DNA of 64,000 nt, taken from the NCBI GenBank assembly GCA_902774215.1, contig CACYHU010000026.1, positions 1 through 64,000 of the forward strand, given 5' to 3'. Made by a program: the position numbers and the translations under genes. The notes beneath the pieces were generated by a model. The model was not told where the DNA came from, ran no database searches, and worked only from the letters and a program-made list of their open reading frames with translations. The stretch is from an uncultured Chloroflexota bacterium. GTDB lineage: Bacteria > Chloroflexota > Anaerolineae > Anaerolineales > Anaerolineaceae. Positions 31,485 through 40,198 of the stretch are shown one piece after another (the first letter of the stretch is position 1; the number at the start of each line of letters is the position of its first letter).

Positions 31485-33188
31485 TTACAATATTACTCTC
31501 GTACTGACCTTGCCGCTGTCAGTCGCACGGCCTTCCCGATGGACAGAAGCACCTACCCGTCCGGAAATCTGAGCCTGAGCGGTATCAAGCGTCACCGTTG
31601 AACGGGTGAATGCCCGGCCGCCATACCATACACTCTGGCCGACATTCCCTGTTGCTTCCAGGTTCAGATAGGAAAGACCGGATGTGGCGGCTGTTGACCC
31701 CTGATCCGCATAACCGCCAAGAAAAACCGCATAAACGATCGTACCGGCAATATTCATATTGGATTCATTGACGACAGATTGGGCTCTGTCGCCAAACGCA
31801 TAACCGCCTCCCGCGACACTCATTTCCACGGAAGCGCCCCGGGCAACAGCCATCGTAGCTGTTCCATCTACAGCCGAATAACCGCCATAAAGAGCAGCCC
31901 CGCCGCCATAGAGCCATCCTGATGCCTTTCCGCGGAGGACCAGCATCGTGTTGCCGACATGAGCCACTGCCTGAGCCCCGTTTGCCTTGGAACCGGCAAC
32001 GACCTTGTTCACTGTTCCCGCAATATCGAGATGTGTGCTCTGCAGATTGGACTGCTGGCCATTCCTGACATTCGCACCGCCATACAGCGTCCCATCTTTG
32101 AAAACGACACTTTCAGCAATTGTTGTCGGGATGCCGTTTGCATAAAAGCCCACATCCTCCGGCCAGGAGACTGTCATCCGTGTATTATTATTCCCGGTAA
32201 CAATCAGGGAAACGATCCCGCGATCGGCCGGGATCACAACTTCATTCTCCTGACGGAAGTTTCCCATAATGCGGAATTCCACATTTCCGGCATTCTGAAT
32301 CGGCAGCAGATTGACTGCATCCGTAAAATTCTGTGCCTGCTGGTTGGGGCCGATATACATAACAGTCGTTTTATCCGGACTGATAACCGGCTGCTGAACC
32401 GGATCATAAACAGGCATCGTGCCCAATGCCGCACTGCCGCCCATCTCCGCCATACCGCTGTTCTGATATAAGTTTCCAACAATCCCAAGCGCGATCACAT
32501 GGGCAGCAGAGACAGGAGCGTTGCTGCCGGCTCCTGCTGCATAACCGCCCCCATAAAGGGCATTGCTGACATTACCGGTTTGGGTAAGGATCAGATCAGC
32601 AAGAACACTCACATCAGCAGTACCACCATTAAACGCATAACCGCCTCCGTGAACAGTGCCGGCACTGCCATTGATAATGATATTCACATTTTTCACACTG
32701 GAAACAACACCGCTGCCCATTGCAAGACCACCGCCAATAACAAAATCAGCAGAGCCGTTAACGAACAGCACGGAATCTTCAACAGAAACTGTTCCAGGCT
32801 GAGCATTGCATGCCCCGCCGACAAGGAATCCGTTCGTCAGGGAAACATTCTGATCCACAGTCAGGGGAATCCCGTTTGCGCAGATCACGCTGCCGCCCAT
32901 CACGACCGTCACCGGCGAACCGGTATAAGAAGCAATCGTCACGGATTTCAGACCGGAAATGTTTGAAGGAATTTCGACCTGCTGGTTCAGGCTGACTGAG
33001 CCATTCAAATAAATAACCGCATTACCGGCATTCTGCCTCAGTGAATTGACAGCCCCGTATAAGTCATTTATACCATTTTGACCAATCACGATCACCTGAT
33101 CACTTACGCTTCCCGCCGCACCGCAGCTTAAGGTCAGCATCAGCGCAATAACAAGAGTCAAAAAACAAATGCTGAAATTCTTTGTCAT
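31485..33188 (-). CDS. Secreted Gly-rich repeat protein (beta-solenoid-like)
   Basis: 567 aa from the ATG at 33188 (GGAGGAATT upstream). Signal peptide MTKNFSICFLTLVIALMLTLSCGAAG; a Cys lies near its end, but the lipobox is imperfect. Two homologous halves each start with an IGxxG/YxGPNQQAQNFTDAV-like segment, a strand rich in Val/Ile, and FxANGIPxTxxxSVxFxxGxLxGG. They continue with 25-30-residue repeats of the form V...I.G.....VYGGGYA. The pattern suggests a right-handed beta-solenoid surface protein. A paralogue is encoded at 37845-38855. No enzymatic residues are recognisable. Confidence 0.75.
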   Translation of the reverse strand: MTKNFSICFLTLVIALMLTLSCGAAGSVSDQVIVIGQNGINDLYGAVNSLRQNAGNAVIYLNGSVSLNQQVEIPSNISGLKSVTIASYTGSPVTVVMGGSVICANGIPLTVDQNVSLTNGFLVGGACNAQPGTVSVEDSVLFVNGSADFVIGGGLAMGSGVVSSVKNVNIIINGSAGTVHGGGYAFNGGTADVSVLADLILTQTGNVSNALYGGGYAAGAGSNAPVSAAHVIALGIVGNLYQNSGMAEMGGSAALGTMPVYDPVQQPVISPDKTTVMYIGPNQQAQNFTDAVNLLPIQNAGNVEFRIMGNFRQENEVVIPADRGIVSLIVTGNNNTRMTVSWPEDVGFYANGIPTTIAESVVFKDGTLYGGANVRNGQQSNLQSTHLDIAGTVNKVVAGSKANGAQAVAHVGNTMLVLRGKASGWLYGGGAALYGGYSAVDGTATMAVARGASVEMSVAGGGYAFGDRAQSVVNESNMNIAGTIVYAVFLGGYADQGSTAATSGLSYLNLEATGNVGQSVWYGGRAFTRSTVTLDTAQAQISGRVGASVHREGRATDSGKVSTRVIL

Positions 33189-33205
33189 AATTCCTCCAAT
33201 CAAAA

Positions 33206-33967
33206 TTATCCAATAACCTTCAATTCCATATAGAGAGCAAGGTTTCCTTCCGCGCCATCGGAATAAAACCGGTCCGCAGATGAAAAACCGGTCTCGACAG
33301 CCAGACAGGCCAATTCATCTTCATTGAAAAGATGAACATAACGCAGTCCTGTTTTCTCTTTATTATCCGGAAGGGCATAACGCCAGTCAAGAAGTGTATC
33401 ACCGGGTTCAAGTCTGTCTTCCGTAATACCCGCTTTACTCCAGGGCTGCACCCGCTGCATCAGTTTCGGTGAATTTTGAAACTGCCAGACTGAAAAAACG
33501 AACCTGCCGCCGGGTTTCAGTAAAGAACGGATCTGTCGGAAAAGCCGCAGATGGTTGTCACGCCCCGGAATATGATGAAGGGAAGCAAACGCAAGCACCC
33601 CGTCAAAATGCGCACCGGCTAAAACACCGGTCCAGTCCGGATCCATCAGGTCACCCGGAACATAATTCAGCGTAAGCTGTTCACCTGAAAGTCCCCCGGT
33701 AGTCTTTTGGGCTTCCCGAAGCAGCGGCCCGCTGAAATCCAACCCGGTATAGGAACCGCTGCGCTGCTGTCCCGCCCAGATTTGTCCCAGGGCACCGGAA
33801 CCGCATCCAAGGTCCAGCCAGTCAGAGGCGATCTCCCTCGGAATAGATTCCAGTACATGGCTCACACCAGGCTGTATCCGCCGGCGGGTCGCAGCGAAAG
33901 CATCTCCAAATTCACTGTAAAAACGCCGGTTGATCTCAAGAAGTTCTGCTGCGGTTTGGTTGTCCAT
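33206..33967 (-). CDS. Class I SAM-dependent methyltransferase
   Basis: 253 aa. SAM-binding motif I is DWLDLGCGSGALG, followed by SYTGLDFSGPLL (acidic motif II), FDGVLAFASLHHIPG and LLKPGGRFVFSVW. The start NRRFYSEFGDAFAATRRRIQPG and the ending LFNEDELACLAVETGFSS resemble Trm9-like tRNA-wobble methyltransferases, but substrate assignment needs more evidence. It starts 16 bp after the upstream serine dehydratase gene (shared transcription likely) and ends 17 bp before the secreted protein gene. Confidence 0.82.
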   Translation of the reverse strand: MDNQTAAELLEINRRFYSEFGDAFAATRRRIQPGVSHVLESIPREIASDWLDLGCGSGALGQIWAGQQRSGSYTGLDFSGPLLREAQKTTGGLSGEQLTLNYVPGDLMDPDWTGVLAGAHFDGVLAFASLHHIPGRDNHLRLFRQIRSLLKPGGRFVFSVWQFQNSPKLMQRVQPWSKAGITEDRLEPGDTLLDWRYALPDNKEKTGLRYVHLFNEDELACLAVETGFSSADRFYSDGAEGNLALYMELKVIG

Positions 33968-33983
33968 CTATTGCAATAAAAAA

Positions 33984-35201
33984 CTAAGCACCGCTCGGAA
34001 TGCGGTAAACCTTTGCCAGACCGCCTTCGGAGGTCTCACGATAAAGCCGGGGCATATCGATACCGGTATGCATCATGACTTCGATCACATCATCAAAAGA
34101 GACACGGTGCGTGCCATCGGAAAACATGACGAACTGAGCCGCAAACAGTGCCGCATTCGCAGCCGCCGCGTTCCGTTCAATGCAGGGCACCTGTACCAAT
34201 CCCGCGACCGGATCACAGGTCAGGCCAAGATGATGTTCCAGTCCGGATTCTGCCGCATATTCGATCTGGCGGCTGGTTCCGGAATAAAAATATGACGCAG
34301 CCGCGGCAGCCATGGCACAGGCGACACCGATCTCACCCTGACATCCTACCTCCGCACCGGAAATAGAGCCGGTATGCTTCACCACATTGCCGAAAACACC
34401 TGCGGTTGCTAAAGCCCGCAGAATATTGTTTTCTGTTATATCCATTTTCAACTGAAAATAGCGGAGGACTGCAGGCACCACCCCGCAGGATCCGCAGGTA
34501 GGCGCGGTAACGATTTTCCCGCCGGTAGCGTTTTCTTCGGATACCGCCAAAGCAAAAGCGGACATCGGCGTTGAATGGATAAAACCTTCCCGGGTGAGCT
34601 GACTGCGCCGGAAATAAAGATTAGCCTTGCGGGTTATTCCCAACCCGCCGGGGATCATCCCTTCCGAACGCACACCGCGGTCCACCGCATCGCTCATCAC
34701 ATGCCAGATTTCCCGCAGATAATCCCATATCTCAGAGCCCTCACACTCTTCCACGTATTCCCAGAAATTCATTCCGTTCTCGTTCAGATAATTCTGGATC
34801 TCCCGCATATTATGATGAGGATAAATATTGCTGACCGTTTCAGGAGGAATGCGATCACCTTTATCATCGATCCGGCCGCCGCCCACCGAATAAACCGTCC
34901 AATCGTCTGTTACATTCCCGGCTTCATCCAGGGATTCAAACTCCATCCCGTTCGGATGATAAGGAAGCATTATGTCCGGCTGCCAGACAATAGTAGTGCG
35001 TTCGATACCCAGTACATCATTGATCGCCCTGTCGGTCATATGCCCTTTGCCGGTAGCGGCCAGACTTCCGTATAAAGTTACCAGATACCGGTTGGCATTG
35101 GGATTTTTATGATAAAAAATCTCGGCAGCCCGCTGCGGTCCCATGGTGTGGGAACTGCTGGGACCATATCCGATCCGGAATAAATGTTTGATCGTATCCA
35201 T
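33984..35201 (-). CDS. sdaA: L-serine ammonia-lyase (iron-sulfur, single chain)
   Basis: 405 aa fusing the beta (N-terminal) and alpha (C-terminal) parts of the Fe-S L-serine dehydratase. Key features: GPSSSHTMGP (N-terminal domain), SEENATGGKIVTAPTCGSCGVVPA, SGAEVGCQGEIGVACAMAAAA and LTCDPVAGLVQVPCIERNA, giving the cysteines for the 4Fe-4S cluster. It converts L-serine to pyruvate and ammonia and is oxygen-sensitive, fitting an anaerobe. AGGAGATA precedes the ATG. The 135-bp leader (35202-35336) can fold but matches no riboswitch I know. Confidence 0.92.
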   Translation of the reverse strand: MDTIKHLFRIGYGPSSSHTMGPQRAAEIFYHKNPNANRYLVTLYGSLAATGKGHMTDRAINDVLGIERTTIVWQPDIMLPYHPNGMEFESLDEAGNVTDDWTVYSVGGGRIDDKGDRIPPETVSNIYPHHNMREIQNYLNENGMNFWEYVEECEGSEIWDYLREIWHVMSDAVDRGVRSEGMIPGGLGITRKANLYFRRSQLTREGFIHSTPMSAFALAVSEENATGGKIVTAPTCGSCGVVPAVLRYFQLKMDITENNILRALATAGVFGNVVKHTGSISGAEVGCQGEIGVACAMAAAAASYFYSGTSRQIEYAAESGLEHHLGLTCDPVAGLVQVPCIERNAAAANAALFAAQFVMFSDGTHRVSFDDVIEVMMHTGIDMPRLYRETSEGGLAKVYRIPSGA

Positions 35202-35336
35202 TCTCTATCTCCTGAATCCAGAAATTTTTAATTTCTTCTCTTGTATCTGTTCGGAACCGGATCCATCGCGTTACTTCGGCACCCGGTCCTGACCTCCGCC
35301 CAGATTTGAGCGCTGTCACGAACAGCGGCTTATATC

Positions 35337-35927
35337 CTACAATTCCCGCAGCAGCGGAGCCAGTTTTCTTATGGCATTTCCACGGTGGGAAAGAGCATTT
35401 TTTCCTTCTTCTGTAAGTTCAGCAAGGGTTACACCCAGCTCCGGTTTATAAAAAACAGGATCATAGCCAAACCCGGAAGTCCCCCTTTCTTCGGGAATGA
35501 TCTCACCTTCACAGAGACCTCTGGACATGATAGTGCGGTTTTCCCCGGGGAAAACCACTGCAATTTCACAAACAAAACGGGCTTTCCAGGGACGTTCCGC
35601 GCCGCTTTTTCTGATATTTTCCAGCAGATATTTTCTTCGGTCAGCATCATCAGCCCCGGGTTTCGGACAATAGCGGGCTGAGAAAATCCCGGGCTCGCCG
35701 TTCAGACAGTCAACCTCCAGTCCGGAATCATCGGCTAATGTCACCATACCGGAAGCTTCAGCAAAGGCTTTCGCTTTGATCTTCGCGTTTTCCTCAAAGG
35801 TGGTTCCGTTCTCGTCCACTTCAATATCCAGTCCGATATCCTTCGGACGTACGATCTCATGTTCCGGCAGCATATCCCGGATCTCCTGTGCTTTATGAGC
35901 GTTATTCGTTCCAATCAATATTTTCAT
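35337..35927 (-). CDS. rdgB: Non-canonical purine NTP pyrophosphatase RdgB/HAM1
   Basis: 196 aa starting at MKILIGTNNAHKAQEIRDML (ATG at 35927); the frame is open for 69 codons upstream but that part is not conserved-looking. Motifs: the TNN.HK nucleotide site, FEENAKIKAKAFA, LADDSGLEVDCLNGEPGIFSARY, SGFGYDPVF and ALSHRGNAI. It hydrolyses dITP, ITP and XTP to monophosphates, keeping deaminated purines out of nucleic acids. Transcribed towards the serine dehydratase gene; the neighbouring membrane-protein gene is divergent. Confidence 0.94.
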   Translation of the reverse strand: MKILIGTNNAHKAQEIRDMLPEHEIVRPKDIGLDIEVDENGTTFEENAKIKAKAFAEASGMVTLADDSGLEVDCLNGEPGIFSARYCPKPGADDADRRKYLLENIRKSGAERPWKARFVCEIAVVFPGENRTIMSRGLCEGEIIPEERGTSGFGYDPVFYKPELGVTLAELTEEGKNALSHRGNAIRKLAPLLREL

Positions 35928-36251
35928 CAGCGAAAACCTTCCCCGGCAGTACTTAACCGGTCTGCCGCCGGTCACCAAATGATGCGAATTTATTTTCACA
36001 CAAAATCTATCTATCATTATAACGCAAACAGACAGCAGAACAGAAAATGAAAAAAGCCAAATAATTTCAGTAATTCCCTTTTCAGGAAAAATGATTGCGG
36101 AACAGCAGCGGCCAACCTCCATGCGATTTTCCAAACAGAATTACTGAAATAATTGGTATACTTTATTACAGGTACAGAACCTCCCGGCAGTGAATCTGTT
36201 CAAAAATTTCAGGCCCGGAAACAAAGCGCGGAAAGAAAAGGGGTATTTTCC
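35928..36251. other. Divergent intergenic region with a 13-bp inverted repeat
   Basis: About 320 bp between rdgB and the divergent membrane-protein gene. ATTTCAGTAATTC (36064-36076) is repeated inverted as GAATTACTGAAAT (36138-36150), 61 bp apart. A TATACT -10-like box follows at 36157-36162 on the plus strand. No gene is visible. Confidence 0.6.
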
Positions 36252-37784
36252 ATGAAAATAAAGTCGAGATTGATAACTGCAGCAGGTATTTTTTACATCT
36301 ATCTCCCCCTGATCGCTTTTTTACTCAGATGGACAAATATTTTGACCTCGGTCATCTGCATGGCAGCCGCGGCATTATGTATAATCCGGATCATTAAGAA
36401 TTCAAATAACTGCAGTGAGGATACGATATACATCGAACCTTTTATTTTTATCGGGGCCATATTGTTTTTTTGCTGGATCGGCTATTATGCCGGCTGGGGG
36501 AGGTTTGTTGACCAGACAGATGACTGGCGGAAACACAATGCGCTTTTAGCTGATCTTGTAAACCGGAAATGGCCGGTTTATTATGTGAACGGTGATGATC
36601 ATTCCATGCTGGTTTATTATATCGGACAGTATATCATTCCGGCATTGGCCGGTAAAATTTTCCGTTCTGTCAGGATAGCTGAAACAGCGCTTTACATATG
36701 GAATGAGATCGGTCTGATTTTAGTATTTCTCAATATTATCAATTACCTGAAAATTAAAAACTTCCAGGGGCAGCTGATATGTATGCTGATGATCCCGTTC
36801 TTTTCCGTACCGCTTTGGCTCTCAGAGCTGATACTGAAGAGGCTGACAGGAATTAATATGATGGGTTCGATCAGATGGTTTTATGACTATCACTACATCA
36901 AGCTGCAATATTCCAACAACTACACCCTGCTGCGATGGGTCTTTCAGCAAACGATCACGATATGGCTCATTACTGTATTGTTTATGAAATACAAGGACAG
37001 GCTGGAATATTATGTTCCTCTGCTGCTGCCGGCTGTAATGTATGGATTATTCGGATTTATCGGCATTATATTTCTTGCAGCCGGCGGACTGTTTGAGATG
37101 ATCCTGAAAATAAAGAATGGCTCCCGGATCCTCAAAAAAATCTTCAGTCCAGAAAATATCTGTACCGCACTGACATGGGGACTGGTGTTTCTCGCATATT
37201 ATTCCGGCAACATTTTTTCAGAAAAACCGGAAGTGCTTGGATTCAGTCTGATGCCATATCAAAATGAATCTTACAGCATTTATTTTATTTTCATATTTAC
37301 CAACGTCATCCCATATACATTGATACTTCTGCCAGGTCACAGAAAAGACGGTGTTTATTATGCCTCAGCGCTGACACTGATCCTGCTTCCATTGTTTACC
37401 ATGGGCATGTTCAACGACCTTGTAATGAGATCGAGCATACCGGCTTTATTTGTATTTATGGTATATCTGCTGGAATTGCTGAATGACCATTTTATCATTC
37501 ACAAGGCGCAAAAAAATCTGTCTGTAATGAGGAAAATCGGTGTCAGTGCAGCTGTGATTTTACTGCTTTGCGGCGCACATTTTGCCATGGTCGAATTATC
37601 TGATACAGTCTATACCGATGAGTACCACGAACCCGGAAAGGCTTTTGACCTCGACAGTCTGCAAAGCTATGCTTCCAGAACAGAAATCGTCAGAGAGGAT
37701 CTGAATTACAATTATTTTGCTTACGATATTGAGGATAACCTCTTTTACAAATTTATAGCCCGGAAGAAAATACGATATGAGTAA
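36252..37784 (+). CDS. Polytopic membrane protein, GT-C-like, unknown
   Basis: 510 aa from the ATG at 36252 (AAAGGGG upstream); upstream in-frame codons lack a ribosome-binding site. It has about 11-12 hydrophobic helices. The first outer loop has FVDQTDDWRKHNALLADLV, an Asp-Asp-His pattern seen in GT-C glycosyltransferases, and a later MRSSIPALFVFMVYLLELL resembles exopolysaccharide-related membrane enzymes. A soluble tail of about 60 residues ends the protein. Together with the nearby acyltransferase (39038) and flippase (40199) it suggests surface glycan production. The family is not firmly recognised. Confidence 0.7.
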   Translation: MKIKSRLITAAGIFYIYLPLIAFLLRWTNILTSVICMAAAALCIIRIIKNSNNCSEDTIYIEPFIFIGAILFFCWIGYYAGWGRFVDQTDDWRKHNALLADLVNRKWPVYYVNGDDHSMLVYYIGQYIIPALAGKIFRSVRIAETALYIWNEIGLILVFLNIINYLKIKNFQGQLICMLMIPFFSVPLWLSELILKRLTGINMMGSIRWFYDYHYIKLQYSNNYTLLRWVFQQTITIWLITVLFMKYKDRLEYYVPLLLPAVMYGLFGFIGIIFLAAGGLFEMILKIKNGSRILKKIFSPENICTALTWGLVFLAYYSGNIFSEKPEVLGFSLMPYQNESYSIYFIFIFTNVIPYTLILLPGHRKDGVYYASALTLILLPLFTMGMFNDLVMRSSIPALFVFMVYLLELLNDHFIIHKAQKNLSVMRKIGVSAAVILLLCGAHFAMVELSDTVYTDEYHEPGKAFDLDSLQSYASRTEIVREDLNYNYFAYDIEDNLFYKFIARKKIRYE

Positions 37785-37834
37785 AAAAAACGGGACGGTC
37801 CTGAGCATCATGGATACACCCCGGATCCGTCCCG
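37782..37834 (-). terminator. Terminator of the minus-strand secreted repeat protein gene
   Basis: CGGGACGG (37791-37798) pairs with CCGTCCCG (37827-37834). On the minus strand the stem is followed by eight T residues. It begins 11 bp from the stop codon at 37845. Confidence 0.8.
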
Positions 37835-37844
37835 GTAAAAGATC

Positions 37845-38855
37845 CTATTGATAGCAGCCCACAGGTGTCAAAAGATAGGACTGTCCGGCACCCAGCCCAA
37901 GACCCAGTTTGCTGTACCAGCCATAAACCTTCAGATCTGCCCGCCCGACAGTAGCTTTAGCAGAAGCGTTTTCCGTATATCCGCCGCAGTAGATCTCATT
38001 GGCAGTTCCGTTCACAACAACTGTTGAATTATGGACGAAAGTTTCGCCCCAAATGGAACGGCCTCCGGCATAAACCCGGTCAACCTTCCCGTTGATGATC
38101 ACCAGGGCTTCATTCACCGTTGAACTGTGCCCTTCACGATCCGACTGTCCGCCTGCATAGACCCAATGGGCATTGCCGTTGATTATGATCGTACTCTTTG
38201 GAGCTTCAACGTTATGCCCCGAATAAGTTACGAACCCGCCCATGATCATCGATTTTTCCGCAAAGGTTACCGTTCTGTCAACGATCAGCGGAACACCATT
38301 ACAAAAGAACCAGACAGAACGGTCGGCCGGATATATTGTGCGTCTGCTTCTTTCGTCATTGGCAGCGATCCTGAAGGATGTGATTTTTTTATCCATCGGG
38401 ATTGAAATTCCGGATTGCGGTTCTTCAGTATCACTGACGAGATAAATCGTCACTTCACCGGCTCTGGCCGGCAAATGCTTCACTGCTTCAGAAATCGTAA
38501 GGTATTGCCCGGCATCACCGACATAGATTTCAGTCGAATAACGATCGGCAGGTTTTTTCCATACCGGCGGAGGACCAGAAGGAACGGGAGGGCGGACCAT
38601 TGAAGGAAAATTGCTGCTGCTTACTGTTGTATTCGGGTAAGTATTTGTATAACCAAATGGGGTCGGAGTTGAAGAATATCCGGAATTCATCTGATTCCAG
38701 ACATACATATCAGTTGAATTGCCGCCGGATGAACCGTTGTTTCCGGAAGAAGAACCGGAATTGCCGCTCATCGCATCGATCGTTGCCTGCAGCTGCATGA
38801 TCTGCAATTGAATAAACAACAGCAAAATTGTGATAACAAAAATTCTTTTTCTCAT
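37845..38855 (-). CDS. Secreted Gly-rich repeat protein, paralogue of 31485-33188
   Basis: 336 aa from the ATG at 38855 (GGAGGGTTG upstream). A signal peptide or anchor (MRKRIFVITILLLFIQLQIMQLQA) is followed by a Ser/Gly/Asn/Pro-rich low-complexity linker (residues about 32-95). Then comes the same domain as half of the 567-aa paralogue: EIYVGDAGQYLTISEAVKHLP, a Val/Ile strand, FFCNGVPLIVDRTVTFAEKSMIMGGF, then repeats IIINGNAHWVYAGG / VIINGKVDRVYAGG / VVVNGTANEIYCGG. The regular I-x-NG-x5-Y-x-GG unit suggests stacked solenoid coils. Its role is unknown; surface display is inferred. Confidence 0.75.
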   Translation of the reverse strand: MRKRIFVITILLLFIQLQIMQLQATIDAMSGNSGSSSGNNGSSGGNSTDMYVWNQMNSGYSSTPTPFGYTNTYPNTTVSSSNFPSMVRPPVPSGPPPVWKKPADRYSTEIYVGDAGQYLTISEAVKHLPARAGEVTIYLVSDTEEPQSGISIPMDKKITSFRIAANDERSRRTIYPADRSVWFFCNGVPLIVDRTVTFAEKSMIMGGFVTYSGHNVEAPKSTIIINGNAHWVYAGGQSDREGHSSTVNEALVIINGKVDRVYAGGRSIWGETFVHNSTVVVNGTANEIYCGGYTENASAKATVGRADLKVYGWYSKLGLGLGAGQSYLLTPVGCYQ

Positions 38856-39037
38856 AATCAACCCTCCGAAAATAATATATTTATATTTTAATATGAGTTT
38901 TCCTGTTCTGTCAAATCCCAATTTCAGCCAATATTTATCTGTTCTTTATAGTACCTTTATAGTATAATCAAAAAAAGTACGGATCATTTATCGAAAGCTT
39001 TGTAAAAAAGAACAAAGCCGTTGAATTTCAGTCTCAG

Positions 39038-40102
39038 ATGGAAAACACTGCAGTCAGTAAGAATGTAAAAAATCCTTATATCAGTGCCGTAAAATTGATC
39101 GCGGCTATCTTTATCGTATTTATACACGTCAAATTTCCGGGCTTGTTCGGGAACCTGATAGAATGTGCCGGACGTTTCGCGGTTTCGTACTTTTTTGCGG
39201 TTTCCGGTTATTACTCATACAGGGCAGTATCTTCCCGTTTGATAAAAAGATTGAAAAAAACGGTTATTCTGCTCATTATTTCCGATATAATTTTCTTGGG
39301 ATGGGGTCTTTTCATCAATTGCTTAGCCGGAAATCAAAGTCCGGGTGAATATCTGTCCTCACTCTTTTCCATCAAGGATGCAGCTTTGTTCCTCTTCGCA
39401 GATCTCAGGACAGGGCATTATACCTTCCATTTGTGGTATCTTACAGCACAAATAAAGGTTTATCTTGTACTTTATCTCTGGCTGTGTTTTACAAACGATC
39501 GTTTTTCCTATAAACCGCTGTACTATGCAGCTTTTTCCGCGTTTACACTCAGCCTCGGGCTGGGCAGTATCTTCCCGATTATCGCAGGATTCAATACAGA
39601 TCTGCCAATTACCAGTAACAGTCTGTGTACAGGTTTACCCATGTTCATGTATGGTCTTTTTATTCATAATTATGAAAAGGAACTGATCAGCAGATTTCAA
39701 TTAACCGGAACAAAAATATTTATTCTGCTCATAACCGGATTCGTGCTTTCATTTACAGAGCTTCTCGGGATCGGAAAAACCGAAATACCGCTGGGAATGA
39801 TACTCACCGTGGGAGTACTTGTTCTCGGGCTGACAGGTTTCGCACCGGTTCCGTCTCATGAGCAAAAAATAATAATCGTTACCCCCGATGAAATCGATAC
39901 GACCTCATTGATTATTTATATAATACATCCACTGTTTTTTTATATTGCGATTTCTTTTCCCGTCTTTCAGCCTGTCACACAGAACGGCTGGCTTTTCCCG
40001 CCGTTTGTCCTGATGTGCTCTGTTCTTACAGCTCTTATATACTGCCTGATCAAAAGAGCAGTAAAAAAGTTTTCTGTTCAGAACCGGGCAGCACAGCACT
40101 GA
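39038..40102 (+). CDS. Acyltransferase 3 family membrane protein
   Basis: 354 aa with about ten membrane helices. N-terminal features of the acyltransferase-3 family are present: AVKLIAAIFIVFIHVKFPG with the catalytic-type His, and RFAVSYFFAVSGYYSYRAV. The family O-acylates exported carbohydrates or lipids. The start has no visible Shine-Dalgarno sequence, but a TATAAT lies at 38963-38968. It neighbours a flippase gene and a GT-C-like gene, consistent with polysaccharide decoration. Confidence 0.85.
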   Translation: MENTAVSKNVKNPYISAVKLIAAIFIVFIHVKFPGLFGNLIECAGRFAVSYFFAVSGYYSYRAVSSRLIKRLKKTVILLIISDIIFLGWGLFINCLAGNQSPGEYLSSLFSIKDAALFLFADLRTGHYTFHLWYLTAQIKVYLVLYLWLCFTNDRFSYKPLYYAAFSAFTLSLGLGSIFPIIAGFNTDLPITSNSLCTGLPMFMYGLFIHNYEKELISRFQLTGTKIFILLITGFVLSFTELLGIGKTEIPLGMILTVGVLVLGLTGFAPVPSHEQKIIIVTPDEIDTTSLIIYIIHPLFFYIAISFPVFQPVTQNGWLFPPFVLMCSVLTALIYCLIKRAVKKFSVQNRAAQH

Positions 40103-40198
40103 TGTCTGGCCCTTCGTGCGCACTTTGCCGAAGCAGAGTGCCGGTTCCCATGTGCTCCGTTCTTATACAGATGCAGAAAAAGATGATAAAATGAAGCC

